From Symsagittifera roscoffensis (Eukaryota; Xenacoelomorpha; Acoela; Convolutidae): a stretch of DNA of 64,000 nucleotides. Below are positions 52,278 through 64,000 of this stretch, piece by piece (position 1 is the first letter of the stretch; each line of letters begins with the position of its first letter). Below the pieces are notes generated by a model that saw only the letters and a list, made by a program, of their open reading frames with translations, searched no databases and had not been told where the DNA came from. The position numbers and the translations under genes were made by a program. The DNA lies in assembly GCF_963678635.1 (NCBI RefSeq), contig NC_087064.1, forward strand, positions 25,276,189 through 25,340,188. Reading direction: 5' to 3'.

Positions 52278-55200
52278 ATGAGTCTAGACAAGTCAAGAAT
52301 ACCTAAACGAGGTAATAGCTCTTGGAAATTCATACCTGAAAAGCAAAGAAAAGCAATGACCGACCCTTTTGTGGAACGGATCACACGAACCCGGACCGAC
52401 AAAGGGGAGACGGTTTCAGGCAAAATGGTTGAAACCAGGAGTCAGAAGTCCTCAGAAGAGCAAAAAGCTATGCTAGAAGTGGAGGTCCACCCGGACCAGG
52501 CCATGAATGAAAATCAGGAAATACATGGACCGGAGGGGAGAGGAAACAGAAGGCTGGCGAGTGAATTTACTCCGGTAGAACAAGGCCAAGACTTTGCCAC
52601 TTCCACCGGAACACTGGGCCGAGAGGAGATGTCGGAACTGTCCGACATCTCTACTGAAATTGTGGCAACTAGAAGATCTGCCACAGACAACACCATGATG
52701 GCAGGCGTGACGGAGAAACAGACAACGTCCTCATCGTTCTCAAAAAGAATGAAGAACACTTTCGGAAACATCTTTCATTTCACCATGGGAGTGGGCACAA
52801 GAAACGAAGGTGAATCCCAGGAGGAAGAAGAGTACGATGAGGAGCAAGTGGACTTTGGATGTCAAGTCAGCCTCAATAGTTCAACCCAAGAGAATGAGGC
52901 GTACGCCGACAGAGAGACTAGAACCATGGACAAATTTGGTGTGGTGAGAACGATAAGCAAAAATGGAAACACATCAGGCCAGTCAAGAAACTTTGCGAGT
53001 ATGACAAATTCAGAGACGCGAACTGGGGAGAATAGAAACATGGGGCTAGGCAACGCATCGGCGGGTGCTGAGGTGGATAATGAAAAGACGTCGAGGCAGA
53101 GAATCAAAGCCCGAATCTCGACCAGCACGAAGAAACCTGGGATCGACATGGTGACACCGCCACTAGTGACGCCACTACTAGAAAACGGGGCATCAGAAGA
53201 AGCCTTGAACAACATAGTGGGCAGTATAGGAGAACAAAATGAACAGATGTCCATAAGAATGAGTGAGCTAGAAAGAGCAGTCCACATTGAAAGAGAAAGT
53301 CTGCGGGAAGAAATAAACCGCAATAGACAAGAAGTTGGTGGGAGCGAGAAACGCTTGAAGGAAAGAACGGACGAGCACATAGCGAAGAACTTGTCACGAA
53401 TGACAAGAGAAGCGGAACAGAGAGAGTTACGCTTTAAAGACGACATGGAGAAGTTAAGAATTCAGCAACAGCAGTCTCTTGGGACTCTTGACACAAAGAT
53501 AGATGCGATGATGGAGAGGCGAACTCAGGCTATCATGGATAGGTTGGACGGGCTACTAGGCAGCAAGAGTGGACCAAACGGAGGGGAACCTAACTCGGAA
53601 GTTCCCAGCAGGGAGCCGAAGGTGAACTTCAATGGCCATCAAAGGAGGAGGACATATGGATCCACTAGAGGTAGGGGCAGTTCATCAGGCTATGCCACAA
53701 GGGATAATAGAACATGGGGCCCAAACAGTAGAGCAAGTTCAACGGGAAACAGACAGACCTCAAGCGAACGACCGACGCAAGGCACACATGCGACTGGGAG
53801 AAGTGATTCCGGTAACAGGAGACAAGCGAGCCCAGCGAGGAGTCATGTGGGCCAAGGGGGAAACAGTCACGGCGATTCGGATTGCAGGGATGCACCGAAT
53901 ACAGAGCCCTTAACAAGGTGCGATGATACTCAGGCGGGGCACTCGAGAGATGCTACGGCAATGACCACAGCATTTGAACCCCTGAGACATTCCTGACGAG
54001 GTTATCCAGAACCAATGAACGCAGTGCGAAGTCCAGAAGAGTCTTTAAGAAACCAAGATGCTACAAAGACGAATCTGATGGCTGTATTGATACCTGGATA
54101 GAGGTGATGAAACTGCATTTGGAGGAAGAACATTTTATGGAAAGACAAGAATGCAGTGCGCTCACCAGTAACTTGAAGGGACAGCCCTGAACTGTGTCAT
54201 GGCCAAGAAGAAATATCAGCGAGACACAGCTGAGAAAATCTTCGAAATCTTGTTAAATCGCTTTGGATCAGGGGTGCAGGGACACCAGGCAATGATGCGC
54301 TTCGAGAAACGGAGGCAACGAGAAGATGAAACGATAGACAAGTTCCTAGACAACTTGGAATTGCTGAGAAGACGCAGCCAACCGGATGAGTCAAACAGAA
54401 GGATGAACCTGGCAGTAGCCTCGAAATTCATCAATGGTGTGAAGAATGATGAACTTCGAACAATGCTAGCAACGCATTACACACCACTATCAACCAATGC
54501 GCCAACACCGGAGGAGTTGAGGCTCAAGTCAAAAGAATATCTTTTGTTGAAACCTCCTTCGAGATCTGGATATTATAAGAACAATTATGGCAATTTTAAC
54601 AACGGACCAGCAAACCAAGGGAACAACTGGTACAAACCGAGGGATGATATGGACAAGAGACGATCTTGTGCCAATTGCAGTTCAAAGGACCATCATGTGT
54701 CAGCATGCCCAAGTTACAAACAGGGCATGAAAGCAATAGACTTTAGCCTCGAGGACAAAGATGCGTCAGAGGTCGATCATAAAGATTTCATGAGGGGATT
54801 AATTGCAAAATTCGGCCCGAGGTGTTTCTTTTGCAACTTGGAAGGTCATTTTAAATCGGATTGTCCGCAATTCTGGAATGCTGTAGCAGACATCAAGCAT
54901 CCAAGGCATGAGGAAGCTTTATCAGGAGTGAAAGCCAGCAAGGCTCGCCTATTGAGTGAAGCGGAGGCGCGCAGAAAAGACAAACCACAAGAGCTGGCGA
55001 CGAAGAAAGTGCAAGCGGTAACTGAAGAGACATGCGAACCGGAACCAGTGACTGCGGCCGATGACTTCAAGATTGATTACAGGGCAGCCGCAAGGGATGC
55101 TCTAAATAGAGTGCAGCAGGAACTGGTGACAAAAAAGATCGAAGAAAAAGTGAAACTCGAACTCGAAAATGAGAAACTACAGGAGAAACTGAATACCTTC

Positions 55201-58200
55201 GAGGCGACAGAAGTCGAAGATATAAAGGCACCAAGCAGTTTGAGCATGAAACTTAATGTGATTTCCGGTCGGAGGTTCGGCATGGTACCGTAAGGAAGCA
55301 AAATACAGTCAATAATGTCGGTAACAGGACACCAGGTAATCAGAGTGAGTGAACCATCAGAGTTCACTTTGATGCATTTGGACACATTTGCAGATTATCT
55401 GAGGCAGGTGGAGCCGCGCACTGAGTCAAGGGCTGTGCGACCACTACTAACAACGGGTGGCCCTCGCATAAAGAAGCTTCATGGACGCTACGTGGAAGTC
55501 TATGGGCCGTATCAAGTGATGCTGAACGTGGATGGAATCAGTATCTACACTAGGACTTATGTGACAACAGATAGTGACCAAATTGGGCAGATCTATTTGA
55601 GTGAGGAGGAACTCAAAGTCCGCAGGATAAGCCATGACGCCATGATGGAACAAGACGCAGTACACATTGGGTATGAAGCAGATGTGACCGCACATCTGCT
55701 CGACACCAACGGAACAAAACTCGGAGTCACAGGGCTTCTGGACACAGGAGCGGTAGTGAGTGTGATGCCGATAAAAATTTGGGAAAGAATGGGCTTCACG
55801 AGGGAAGATCTAATTCCAACGAATCTCCGACTGGCCGCCGCCAATCGAAGAGCGATTTACGTAGCCGGAAAAACACCAATAACGGTTCTCCACATGGGGG
55901 GACGGGATCTTTGGATGAGCTTCCTGGTGGTAGAGAATTTGGATGACGCCGACCAATTCATCTTGGGCAGAGATTTCGTCAGGAATTTTGACGTGATGAT
56001 CGACTTGGACAACGGTCTAATAAGGATTAGGAACCCGGATCGGAAGTATGTTAAGAAACCAATTAATAGGATAATAACAGACAAAAACAAGGTACCTATT
56101 TTTTTAGACAGAAAAGTGAAACTACAGCCAGGGCAGGCTGTGGTAGCAGTTTTTAGGATGAGAAATTTAAATTCGTTAAGTGATAGTAAACAGGTTTGTT
56201 TGGTACCGAATCCAAATAGTCAAAGCTCAGTGATTTTAGGCCGGAGCTTCTCGGTAACGCGAAACGGACTGTGTGTCAGTGTGCTATTGAACACACTAGA
56301 CACCACGGTTTCAATCCAGCGTGGAAAGAAGCTTGGTTACGCTTTGCCGATGATACCGACTATGAAGAGACACAGAACTTGAAGAAATTTAGTGTGAAAG
56401 ACTGTCCTTATCATGCCAATAAAGAGAAAATTTTAAAAAGAATTAATGAATTAAAATCTATTAATAAATTGTTTTCAATGAAGTCCGACACAGACGACGG
56501 CTTATCGAGCTGCTCGAATTTTCCGGAACGCCCCTCGTCATATGAACTAGAGTCTGACAAACCGGTTTTGCCAGAGATAGAACACTTAAAAGGGAAAATA
56601 GGCGAGCGAGATTTCGAGCTACTACGGGAGGTTTTAAATCGGAACGCGGATGTTTTTTCATGACATAAGGCGGATATCGGTTGCTGTAATTTCGTCGAGC
56701 ACGAAATTGAACTTGAGGAAGGCGCCGTTGCCCATAGGGAAGGCGCAAGACGAATGACGCCACATAAATCGGAAGCGTGCCGAGCGGAAATAGAAATGTT
56801 GCTCGAATACGACATGATAGAAGCTTCAAAATTGCCATCAGCTTGCGGGGTAGTAATGGCGAAAAAGAAAGGGGGGCAGCTTAGGTTTTGGTGCGACTTT
56901 CGCTACTCGAACGCGGTAACGATAAAAGATGCGTACCCGATACCGCGAATAGACGAGAGCCTCTCTAAACTTGGTGATGCCAAGTTATTCACCACATTGG
57001 ACTTGGGTTCTGCCTTCTGACAGGTCCCGCTGCGGAAGAAGGATAGAGAAAAGACCGGATTCGTGTGTGAGTTGGGGCTGTACCAGTGGAATAGGATGCC
57101 CTTCGGCTTGTGCAACGCAACGGCCACTTTTCAAAGACTGATGGCTCAGGCTTTGACCAGAGTGACAAAGAAGTACGGGAATCTTGTCATGTGTTACGTG
57201 GATGACGTAGTCATAGCAACAACGACCCTGGAAGGTGACATTGATCGGCTCGATGAGGTCTTTGGATGCATGAAAAGAGCAGGCTTGAAGTGCAAACCAT
57301 CGAAATGTGAAATCCTTAGGGATTCAATCAAGTACCTGGGAAGAATGGTGGACAGGCATGGTGTGAGGCCGAACCCAGAAGCAGTAGAAGCAGTGTTGAC
57401 CTGGAAGGCTCCCAGAACAGACACACAGCTCCTGAGCTTCCTAGGGTTTGCCAACTACTACCGTGAGTTCATTAAAGGACATACAGACAAGGTGTATCCG
57501 ATGCAGAAGCTGATGCGCAACAAAGGGAAAAAGTTCGAATGGAACGATGAAGCACAAGTTGCCTTCGAGAACATAAAGCGGGAACTGTGCGAAGCGCCAG
57601 TGCTAGGCATGCCTACAGAAAAGGGTATGTATGTTCTTGACACAGACGCATCGGTAGTAGCCATCTCAGGAATATTGCATCAGGAGCAAGAATGGAATGG
57701 AAAAACGGTTCTCCGTCCCATTGCATACGGCAGCAAGGTCTTGTGAGTGACACTGAGATGAAATTTGGTGCACCAAAAGCAAAATTGTTTGCAGTAGTCA
57801 CATTTGTGGAAAAATACCGCGCATACTTGGGGAGCGCTCCCCTTAAGTTACGCGTAGACAACAGAGCGTTATCCTGGTTGAAGACCTACTCGATGGATCA
57901 GAGTTATATTGATAGATGGATAGTAAGATTGGATGGCTAACACATGATAATCGAGCACAGGATGCGTGATAAACACCAGAATGCTGACAGCCTCAGCAAG
58001 AAAACTGAGTTCTATGAAAGATTGGAACAGAAGCAAGCCAATCAGGCAGAAATAAAGGAAGGATTCTCGTTTCTGGACAACGAAACTTATGAAGCGCTTC
58101 CCTTAACGAGGTGGTTGGTTAAGTCTGGACATCCAATTCCAGGACATCCTGAGTTACCTGTAGAGAAAGCAGCCGAGATAAAGATCCTATCCAAAGGGGA

Positions 58201-58620
58201 ACCGGTCCCCTTGGATCTGTTGCTGCGCTCAAACCTGGTCCAGCAAGAACTCTCTCGCATGAACATAAACAGCCTCTCATTATTGGATAAAATGGTGCAG
58301 GTCACATCGCAAACGATGCGGATGCTGGGTGGATTGTTAGAAAAGGAAGTGACCAGAGATGACCCCGAGTGGACAGCAGCAGTGGCATCACTGACAGTCA
58401 GGGAGAAGGTGAAGATCATGCCGTCCAGACGACCACACGAAGAGAACGAGAGGGATTGTAGGACAATAGTTCAGCAACTAGTATCCTCAATACCACACGA
58501 GGTTTTAACCAGTACTTCTTGCGGGCGGAAAGAACAGGGGAGCAATAGGCGAAGAAAAACCGTTATCTTTGTGGACCAGGATAAAGAAGGTGAAAAGGTA
58601 GAACGAAACCTGGTGCAAGA

Positions 58621-58768
58621 TTGTTTGTCCGGGGAGACGAACGATGAGAAGAGCCAGCGAGTTCAAGATCAACACCCGGGACAAGGAAGTTTGTCCGGGG
58701 GGTCTGATGTAGATGAGGAAAGCCTGATGGAAAGCAGGAACTGGCGAACAAAGTTTTGTCCGGGGAGT
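58621..58768 (+). promoter_or_regulatory. Three polypurine-tract-like motifs before integrase (element C)
   Basis: TTGTTTGTCCGGGGAG (58621), TTTGTCCGGGGGG (58690) and TTTTGTCCGGGGAGT (58754), spaced about 65 nt. They are in the same linker region as in elements A and B. Confidence 0.6.
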
Positions 58769-61210
58769 TCAGATGGATGAGAAGAAAGTACAGAACTGAC
58801 CCAGGAGATAGTGCAGACTCCGTCGCAGACTCTTCAACAGATGACAACTCCCGAAACTCAAGATTTGATACCTACTCAGACAGGAACTCGAGCTCAGGAT
58901 CGGAACTGTCAGAATTAGCAATCCACACACTACAAGTGTAAACTCGAGCTAGGGATCTGGATAGAGAGGTATACCAGGACCCTGATAGCGATCGCTACCT
59001 CATACCAGGTGAAAGAGTCTTTGACAACGCAGCGGAGGATTTGGAAACAATAGCGTTATCGAAACGTTCGATAAGTCTGTTGCCACAAAAAGAGGTAGTC
59101 AGGACTGATCTTCAGCCGTTCAAACCAGAAACACAGCCGTTGGCGAAGATTTGGTGCGTTAAGATGGAGGAAGACACACACGAGCCCAATGAGCTGAATA
59201 GTCAGATGAGGGTCAAGACGACGTACTTGAAGGCGAGATACAGACTCTCGGATCTTCTAAGGGCGCAGAGAAATGATCGCATGACAAGCAACCTGAAAAG
59301 GTGGATCGAGAATGGTTCTCCGGAAAAAGGAGACCTCGAGGAAGACAGTTACCGTATCCTGAGACAGTATTTCATGCAGAAAGAGGGAAGGTTTTACTTG
59401 AACAAGGACGGGATTGTGGCTTGCAAGAGAAGAGATGAGGACAAAGTCCTATACAAGTATAACGCGATAGTGTTGCCGCAACTCTATCAGACAGAACTCT
59501 TGTTCAGGTCGCATGATCAGATGGGTCATCAAGGGATCGACAAAGTGTATTAGAGGATCCTGAAGCGCTTTGAGTGGCCTGGATTGAAAAAGGCATGCGA
59601 GAAGTGGGTAACAGCATGTCTGTCATGCCTACAGGTCAAGGATCCAAGGAAATTGCGATTTCCCTGCAATTGATCGAGTCGTCTGAATTCAACGAGGTAG
59701 TGCAGATAGATCACCAAAAGATATGCATGACAGACAGTGGTTATATCAGGTATTGGTCATGATAGATCATTTTACGAAGTATGCAGAGGCCCCACCCTGC
59801 ATAACTGCCTCGGCGGAAGAGACGTGCGACCACCTGATCAATACGTGGATAGCGAGACACGGTTTCCGATGACGTTTCAATCGGATAACGGAACAGCTTT
59901 CGTAGGAGAACTCACGAAAGAGCTAATGAGACGCTCGCAAGTTGCTCAAGCTCACTCCACGACATACCATCCACAGACAAATGGCTTAGTGGAAATGCAG
60001 AATCGAACGCTAGTGTCGACGCTGAGAGTATATTGTTCCAGATACATGACCGATTGGGACAGATATCTTCCACAGGCGATGAGAGCTTACAATAGCACAC
60101 AACATTCCACCACCGGAGTTAGCCCGTACATGATGCTGACCGCACGATAAGTCTTTGCCCTTGACTTTCTTCTACCCAGAGTACGAGGGAAAGAAGACGT
60201 CACCACAGGTCTATGTAAGGGATGTAATTAGACGTCAGCAAGAGTTGAACGACTTGTGTAGACGAAATACTCAGCAAGCACAGGCAAGGCAGAGGAAAAG
60301 ATTTGACAAGAAAGCAGCTGGTGCAAAAGCTTACTCGGTAGGAGATTACATATGGGTATTTCAAAACTTCATACCACCGAAAAGAACAAAAAGCTTTTAA
60401 AAGGTGGAGGGGACCCTTCATGATTACGGAAGTGCACCAGTAGGGACGCTTTTATAGACGGAGTACTGGCCGAGCCGCTCATTACGAAAAAATTAAGCCA
60501 CACAATCCATCGACAGAAGACTGGTGTATACCTGCAGACATGGAAGAAGGGGATTATCTAATGATGGACCCTGCTTGTGAGGTCAATGAGAAGGGCACCA
60601 GGGAAAAGAACGATGGAAATGATGTCATAGAGGAAGGAACAAGTACACCACTGGACCTGGACCCAAATGACGTGATTAAAGCAGATGATGAAACTTTACC
60701 CTACGCAGAAGAGGACTGGCAAGACCCTGAACAAAGGGAGGTTCCTAAGAACTTGGAACCGGATCTTCCGTTCACGATACAGACTCGTCAGTGGGACAGG
60801 ACAAGATCCAAGAAGAAATATAACCCTTACGGCGACGATTTTGTAGTGGACAGGATAGACTGAAAGAAGATAGGGGAAGAAGTAGTGGGTCTAGAGGAAA
60901 TAACTGTGTCACAGGAATTGACATAGTCGATGATCACAACGATGAGTGGGTCGATGACCGGTCGAAACCCGAGGTCGAATTCGACGACGAGCAACAGCAG
61001 TCATATGAACAAGACTTGACGAATCTGCGTGTCTTGGAATGGCTGAACGAAATGACGTCGGAACCAAAGGAGGCCAGTGTCAAGATTCAAGATATAGATC
61101 GTGAAAGCATAAAATACATGAAAACCCGAAAGAGAAGATCCTTCCTGGGCTGCCCAGGAGGGGTGGCTACTCATTACGGCTTCCAATCTCGATTTGATAC
61201 CCGGTATGCG

Positions 61211-61250
61211 ATCGACGGGGACGTCGATGGATATTTTTGTCCGGGGAGTG
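61211..61250 (+). promoter_or_regulatory. Internal polypurine-tract-like motif with conserved hairpin (element C)
   Basis: Hairpin ATCGACG-GGGA-CGTCGAT (61211-61228) and TATTTTTGTCCGGGGAGT (61233-61250) are intact although the surrounding frame is broken. Confidence 0.6.
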
Positions 61251-61858
61251 AGGGTAGGTTTTACCCACACTGAATTTTTATTAATAAAAAAAATAAGAAT
61301 AGCAAGAGAGACAGGAGACTTAGAAGCAGAAACAGGCGAAGAACCTACGAAACCTGACATAGGGAGGGTAGTTGCGTCATATTTTAACTTACCAAATGAA
61401 TATTCAAGTAGCATAATACTAACAGACAGCGATTTCATACTCACGGATAGAACATGTGCAATAGCAATCACAGCAGACATGAGTTTTAAGACAGCGTTAG
61501 CAGCAGATTTTAAGAGAGAATATAAAACATAGAATTCCTTTGGAAGCAAAGACCAGGAATATGGGGCGTAGCAGCCTTCCCTCCGGCAGCGTCACAGATA
61601 CCGGGAAAATACCTATGTTTCTTAGTGACACGGGCGACGGAGAAGCGGCACGTAGACCCGGAAAACCTAGTCTTGTCCTTGACGAGATTGAGAGACTTCC
61701 TCGTGGAAAGGGATGTGAAAGAGCTTTCGCTTCCAGTGTACGACCCGAACAGAGGACGACTGCATCCTCGAGAACTGTACGCGCTCGTACACGTAATCTT
61801 CTCTGATACTAATATACAAGTATACTTACATAAGAAATATTACTTGAGTGTAGGCTGA

Positions 61859-62187
61859 GTTAAGGTGACATGCAAGAGGGTGTCAGACTAAATTATGTAA
61901 TGTGTGTTATGTTATGTTATGTGTTATGTTATTAACGTACTTGGCAAGAAGGAGTTAGTGACCACAAACAACTGAATAACGATCTTAGGAATAGATCCAA
62001 AGTTTCGACAGTCCAATCTTAGGTCGAATTCCAAAATTTTAGAGACCGATTGATTTTAATAAACTCTAGGATCAAAATCTTTTTATCTGACTGTTTTAAA
62101 TAAATTTTAACGAAGTTAAGGTGAAACTGACAAGTGTGATATTCGTGACCTCTTTTCTAGATCCTGATTGATCATTTAATTGCTCAC
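61859..62187 (+). other. Gap between gag-pol and ORF2 remnant (element C)
   Basis: AT-rich, no frame; holds the acceptor-like TCTTTTCTAG (62151-62160) followed by ATCCTGATTGATCA, matching element B. Confidence 0.55.
62151..62160 (+). promoter_or_regulatory. Candidate 3' splice site for ORF2 mRNA (element C)
   Basis: CCTCTTTTCTAG/ATCCTGATTGATCA, with the downstream bases shared with element B (ATCTTGATTGATCA). Confidence 0.5.
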
Positions 62188-62799
62188 TTGAGTCAAACCG
62201 TGAATCAAATCGAATCAAAACCTGGAAAGAGAATGGATAATTTCAACTTGGCCGAATTGAGAACCAAACCAGAGGCTAATCAGTGGCTACATCTAACTCC
62301 TCGAGTAGCGGCATTGGGTGCGGATGCTTTTGAGCAAGGCCCGGTAATGATTAAGAAGATCCATGCCTACTTGTTAAAGGAGGTGCACCTGGCGGAGAAT
62401 GCTGAAGAAAAGACAGCCGAATTCGTAAACAGAGTGTGCCAAGTTACCTTGGAAACTTTCTGGACTGGGAAGATGAAGGGAGAAGAAGGCATCGAACGGA
62501 CTGATAGCATGCTGGAAGGGCTGGGAGCCGGATGGACCGCGACCTTCTTGGCAAAAGTCTACCCGAAACTCTCTCGTTACTTGATAAAGGAATTCCTCCA
62601 AGCAGTAGTGGAAGTGTCGATTATGGAACTACTAGCCTTGTTCGTGACGTTTGGAGCAGAGAGCTTCGTGACGGGACCGGTGATACTGCTCACCGAAGGA
62701 ATCCAGAACTTGCGGTTAGATGGGCTTCTAACACTGATTGCGATTACCCATGGAAACTTGGGAGGACTGTCCTGCAAACTGACACCTTTTGAAACCTAG
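62188..62799 (+). pseudogene. ORF2 remnant of element C, internally deleted
   Basis: Open for 203 codons but without an ATG at its start (first ATG at 62234). From about residue 15 it matches the middle of ORF2 in element B (PRVAALG, IKKIHAYL, LRLDGLLTLIA stretches align with 29500-28950). The N-terminal part with coiled coil and both SGNH domains and the whole C-terminal half are missing, so two large deletions have occurred. It ends at TAG 62797. Confidence 0.8.
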
Positions 62800-63050
62800 G
62801 AGAAAAAGTTTTAAATCAGGACAATAACGTTGGAAGTCAGAAAAAATGTTTTGTTTTAAGTAATATCCTCAAAGTGCAGATTAGTGAATAAAATTAGAAG
62901 ACTATAGCAATGTAGTATGATGCCATTTGTATTCTGCAGTGAGTCGATATGACGCGGGTAAAAGTAATTTCGTGCATTTTGTAAATTCTGTTCGGTGACA
63001 CTGTATCATTTTTACGAATTTTGCGAGATTCAATGGGGACATTGACGGGG
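62800..63050 (+). other. 3' untranslated region of element C
   Basis: AT-rich, no frame. Ends with GGGGACATTGACGGGG before the polypurine tract, the same lead-in as element B. Confidence 0.5.
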
Positions 63051-63064
63051 CTGTCCGGGGAGTA
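63051..63064 (+). promoter_or_regulatory. Polypurine tract of element C
   Basis: CTGTCCGGGGAGTA directly before the LTR start TGTGACATTC. Confidence 0.8.
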
Positions 63065-63957
63065 TGTGACATTCGACCAGAATGGACGAAAATGCAGTTT
63101 CGAGTTTTTAGCAGCGAACTATCCGAATTGGCGGTTTTGAAGGATTAAGAGCGTTATTCAGACGATTAGACAAATCGTGAAGGCTGAAGGATTCGGAAAT
63201 TCCTAAATTTCAAAAATTCGAAATGATGACGTAATAATTCTGAGAAACGTCAAAAAACGGCCATTTTGGAGAAAAACCAAAATAGAGACAGAACAACAAT
63301 AGTTGCGACGACGACAACAACGAGAAAATTGAGAATCAGAATCGGAGAAAAGCAGAAGTAGCAGAGACCGCTCCGAGTTGCAACTATTGTGCCGCTACAA
63401 TAGTTGCAAGGCCGTTGCGAACAACGGTGAAGGATAGAAGACAGCCTTCCGGAAGGAAAATAAGGGTCTTATTTCCCCAGATTCAAGCATCCGGAGGGGT
63501 CTCGAGACTGGAACTCATATCTTTTTATACAAACTTTTAGCTTCCCTATTATGTCCTGAATTGAATTTAAAAAACATCTGAATTCATTTTACGAGGATGA
63601 GTTGGGGGGGAAGGGTTGATCCATCTTCGATGGAGATGATGATTTTTATCTACTGGACAAAAACAATCGTAATATAAAAAGTAGTAGTAGCCCTGTTTTT
63701 AGGAGTGACCTCGTGGTCTGGGGACTGAGACCCAGCCATGAGCTCACTATTTTTGCAAGTAATTAAGTTAATTTGAGCGTTCTGGTCGAAGCCGGATAAC
63801 AGTAACGTTTTTGTCGACCCGATGTTGAAAAGATCACCGAAAGAACTGGCTTGGTAGAGACGGTGAAAAGCATGTAGAGCTCTGTTTAGACGTTGGCCAG
63901 TCGTCTGAGAACCTAGCTTATTTTTCCGTCGATATGAACTTCCGGGCGAATGTTACA
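63065..63957 (+). repeat. 3' LTR of element C
   Basis: 893 bp, TGTGAC to GTTACA. It differs from the split 5' LTR at about 6% of sites by eye. It holds the uninterrupted AACGGTGAAGG into which element B inserted in the other LTR, and the hairpins 63378-63409 and 63620-63634. Confidence 0.93.
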
Positions 63958-64000
63958 CTGATATAACAGATCTGCGACTAACGAGAGAAATTATAGTTGA
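63958..64000. other. Right flank of element C
   Basis: CTGATATAAC follows the LTR; with the preceding A this gives ACTG, matching the bases before the 5' LTR at 22001-22004. Nothing else recognised. Confidence 0.6.

Larger units (their letters stand above)
52278..61858 (+). pseudogene. gag-pol: Gag-Pol of element C, heavily decayed
   Basis: Same domain order as element A. Gag N-terminus open from ATG 52278 to 53996 with coiled coil; gag capsid and zinc knuckles (CANCSSKDHH and CFFCNLEGHFKSDC) 54199-55293; protease with LLDTGAVVSVMP near 55735; RT from about 56750, YVDD near 57200; RNase H near 57640 (LDTDAS); linker 58000-59000; integrase zinc finger near 59480-59640, QSDNG near 59880, E of the triad changed context (NGLVEMQNR) near 59990; GPF near 60410; tail; macro-like end 61390-61856 ending KKYYLSVG. 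At least a dozen stops and frameshifts, including a TGA inside RT at 57018 and stops at 53994, 55291, 57744 and 60148. Clearly inactive. Confidence 0.92.
22005..63957 (+). mobile_element. Element C: decayed giant Ty3/gypsy-type retrotransposon, split by element B
   Basis: Plus-strand element with 5' LTR at 22005-22363 plus 50027-50569, primer-binding site 50582, gag-pol relics 52278-61858, ORF2 remnant 62188-62799, polypurine tract 63051-63064 and 3' LTR 63065-63957. Flanks show ACTG before the 5' LTR and ACTG overlapping the 3' LTR end, i.e. a 3-4 bp target duplication. Without element B it is about 14.3 kb, shorter than A or B because most of ORF2 is deleted. Its coding region is broken at many places and its LTRs differ by about 6% by eye, so it is the oldest of the three. 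Confidence 0.9.

Overview
This window is a metazoan repeat cluster made almost entirely of giant Ty3/gypsy-type LTR retrotransposons. I see no host gene, tRNA or rRNA. The AT-rich non-coding stretches with short A/T runs and the TTTTCAG-type acceptors look nematode-like, possibly Caenorhabditis, but that is only a moderate inference from style.

Layout. (1) Element A, minus strand, <1-17947, cut by the left window edge. It has a 5' LTR (17064-17947), a primer-binding site, a 2.4 kb repeat-rich leader, an intact 2,935-codon gag-pol (14642-5835), a 0.5 kb gap, and a second giant ORF (ORF2) open from 5312 off the left edge (at least 1,770 codons). (2) 17948-22004: older DNA holding a frameshifted non-LTR element (PHD finger, reverse transcriptase, restriction-like nuclease). 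(3) Element C, plus strand, 22005-63957: the oldest and most decayed relative. (4) Element B, minus strand, 22364-50026: a 27.7 kb relative inserted into the 5' LTR of element C, which is therefore split into 22005-22363 and 50027-50569. Element B is decayed and carries a 3.28 kb tandem duplication inside gag-pol.

All three elements share one plan: LTR of about 0.89 kb, primer-binding site TGGCGCTCCTG 11-12 nt inside the LTR, long leader with an A-rich tract, gag-pol in a single frame, gap with a conserved AG splice acceptor, ORF2 (reduced to a remnant in C), polypurine tract, LTR. Two things go beyond a normal Ty3 element. The gag-pol C-terminus, after integrase, ends in a macro-domain-like module resembling the OARD1/TARG1 type. 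ORF2 sits in the env position but carries an SGNH (GDSL-type) hydrolase domain followed by a second, degenerate SGNH-like domain and more than 1,500 residues of unrecognised sequence; I see no envelope-type signal peptide or membrane anchor.

Nucleotide signals also stand out. The polypurine-tract motif TTTGTCCGGGGAGT is repeated inside coding sequence in different reading frames, a 7-bp hairpin with a GGGA loop is conserved beside one copy, and the hexamer CTCAAG/CTTGAG is strongly over-represented in element A. Relative ages by eye: the LTR pair differs by about 6% in C and under 2% in B, which fits B being nested in C; A has intact frames.
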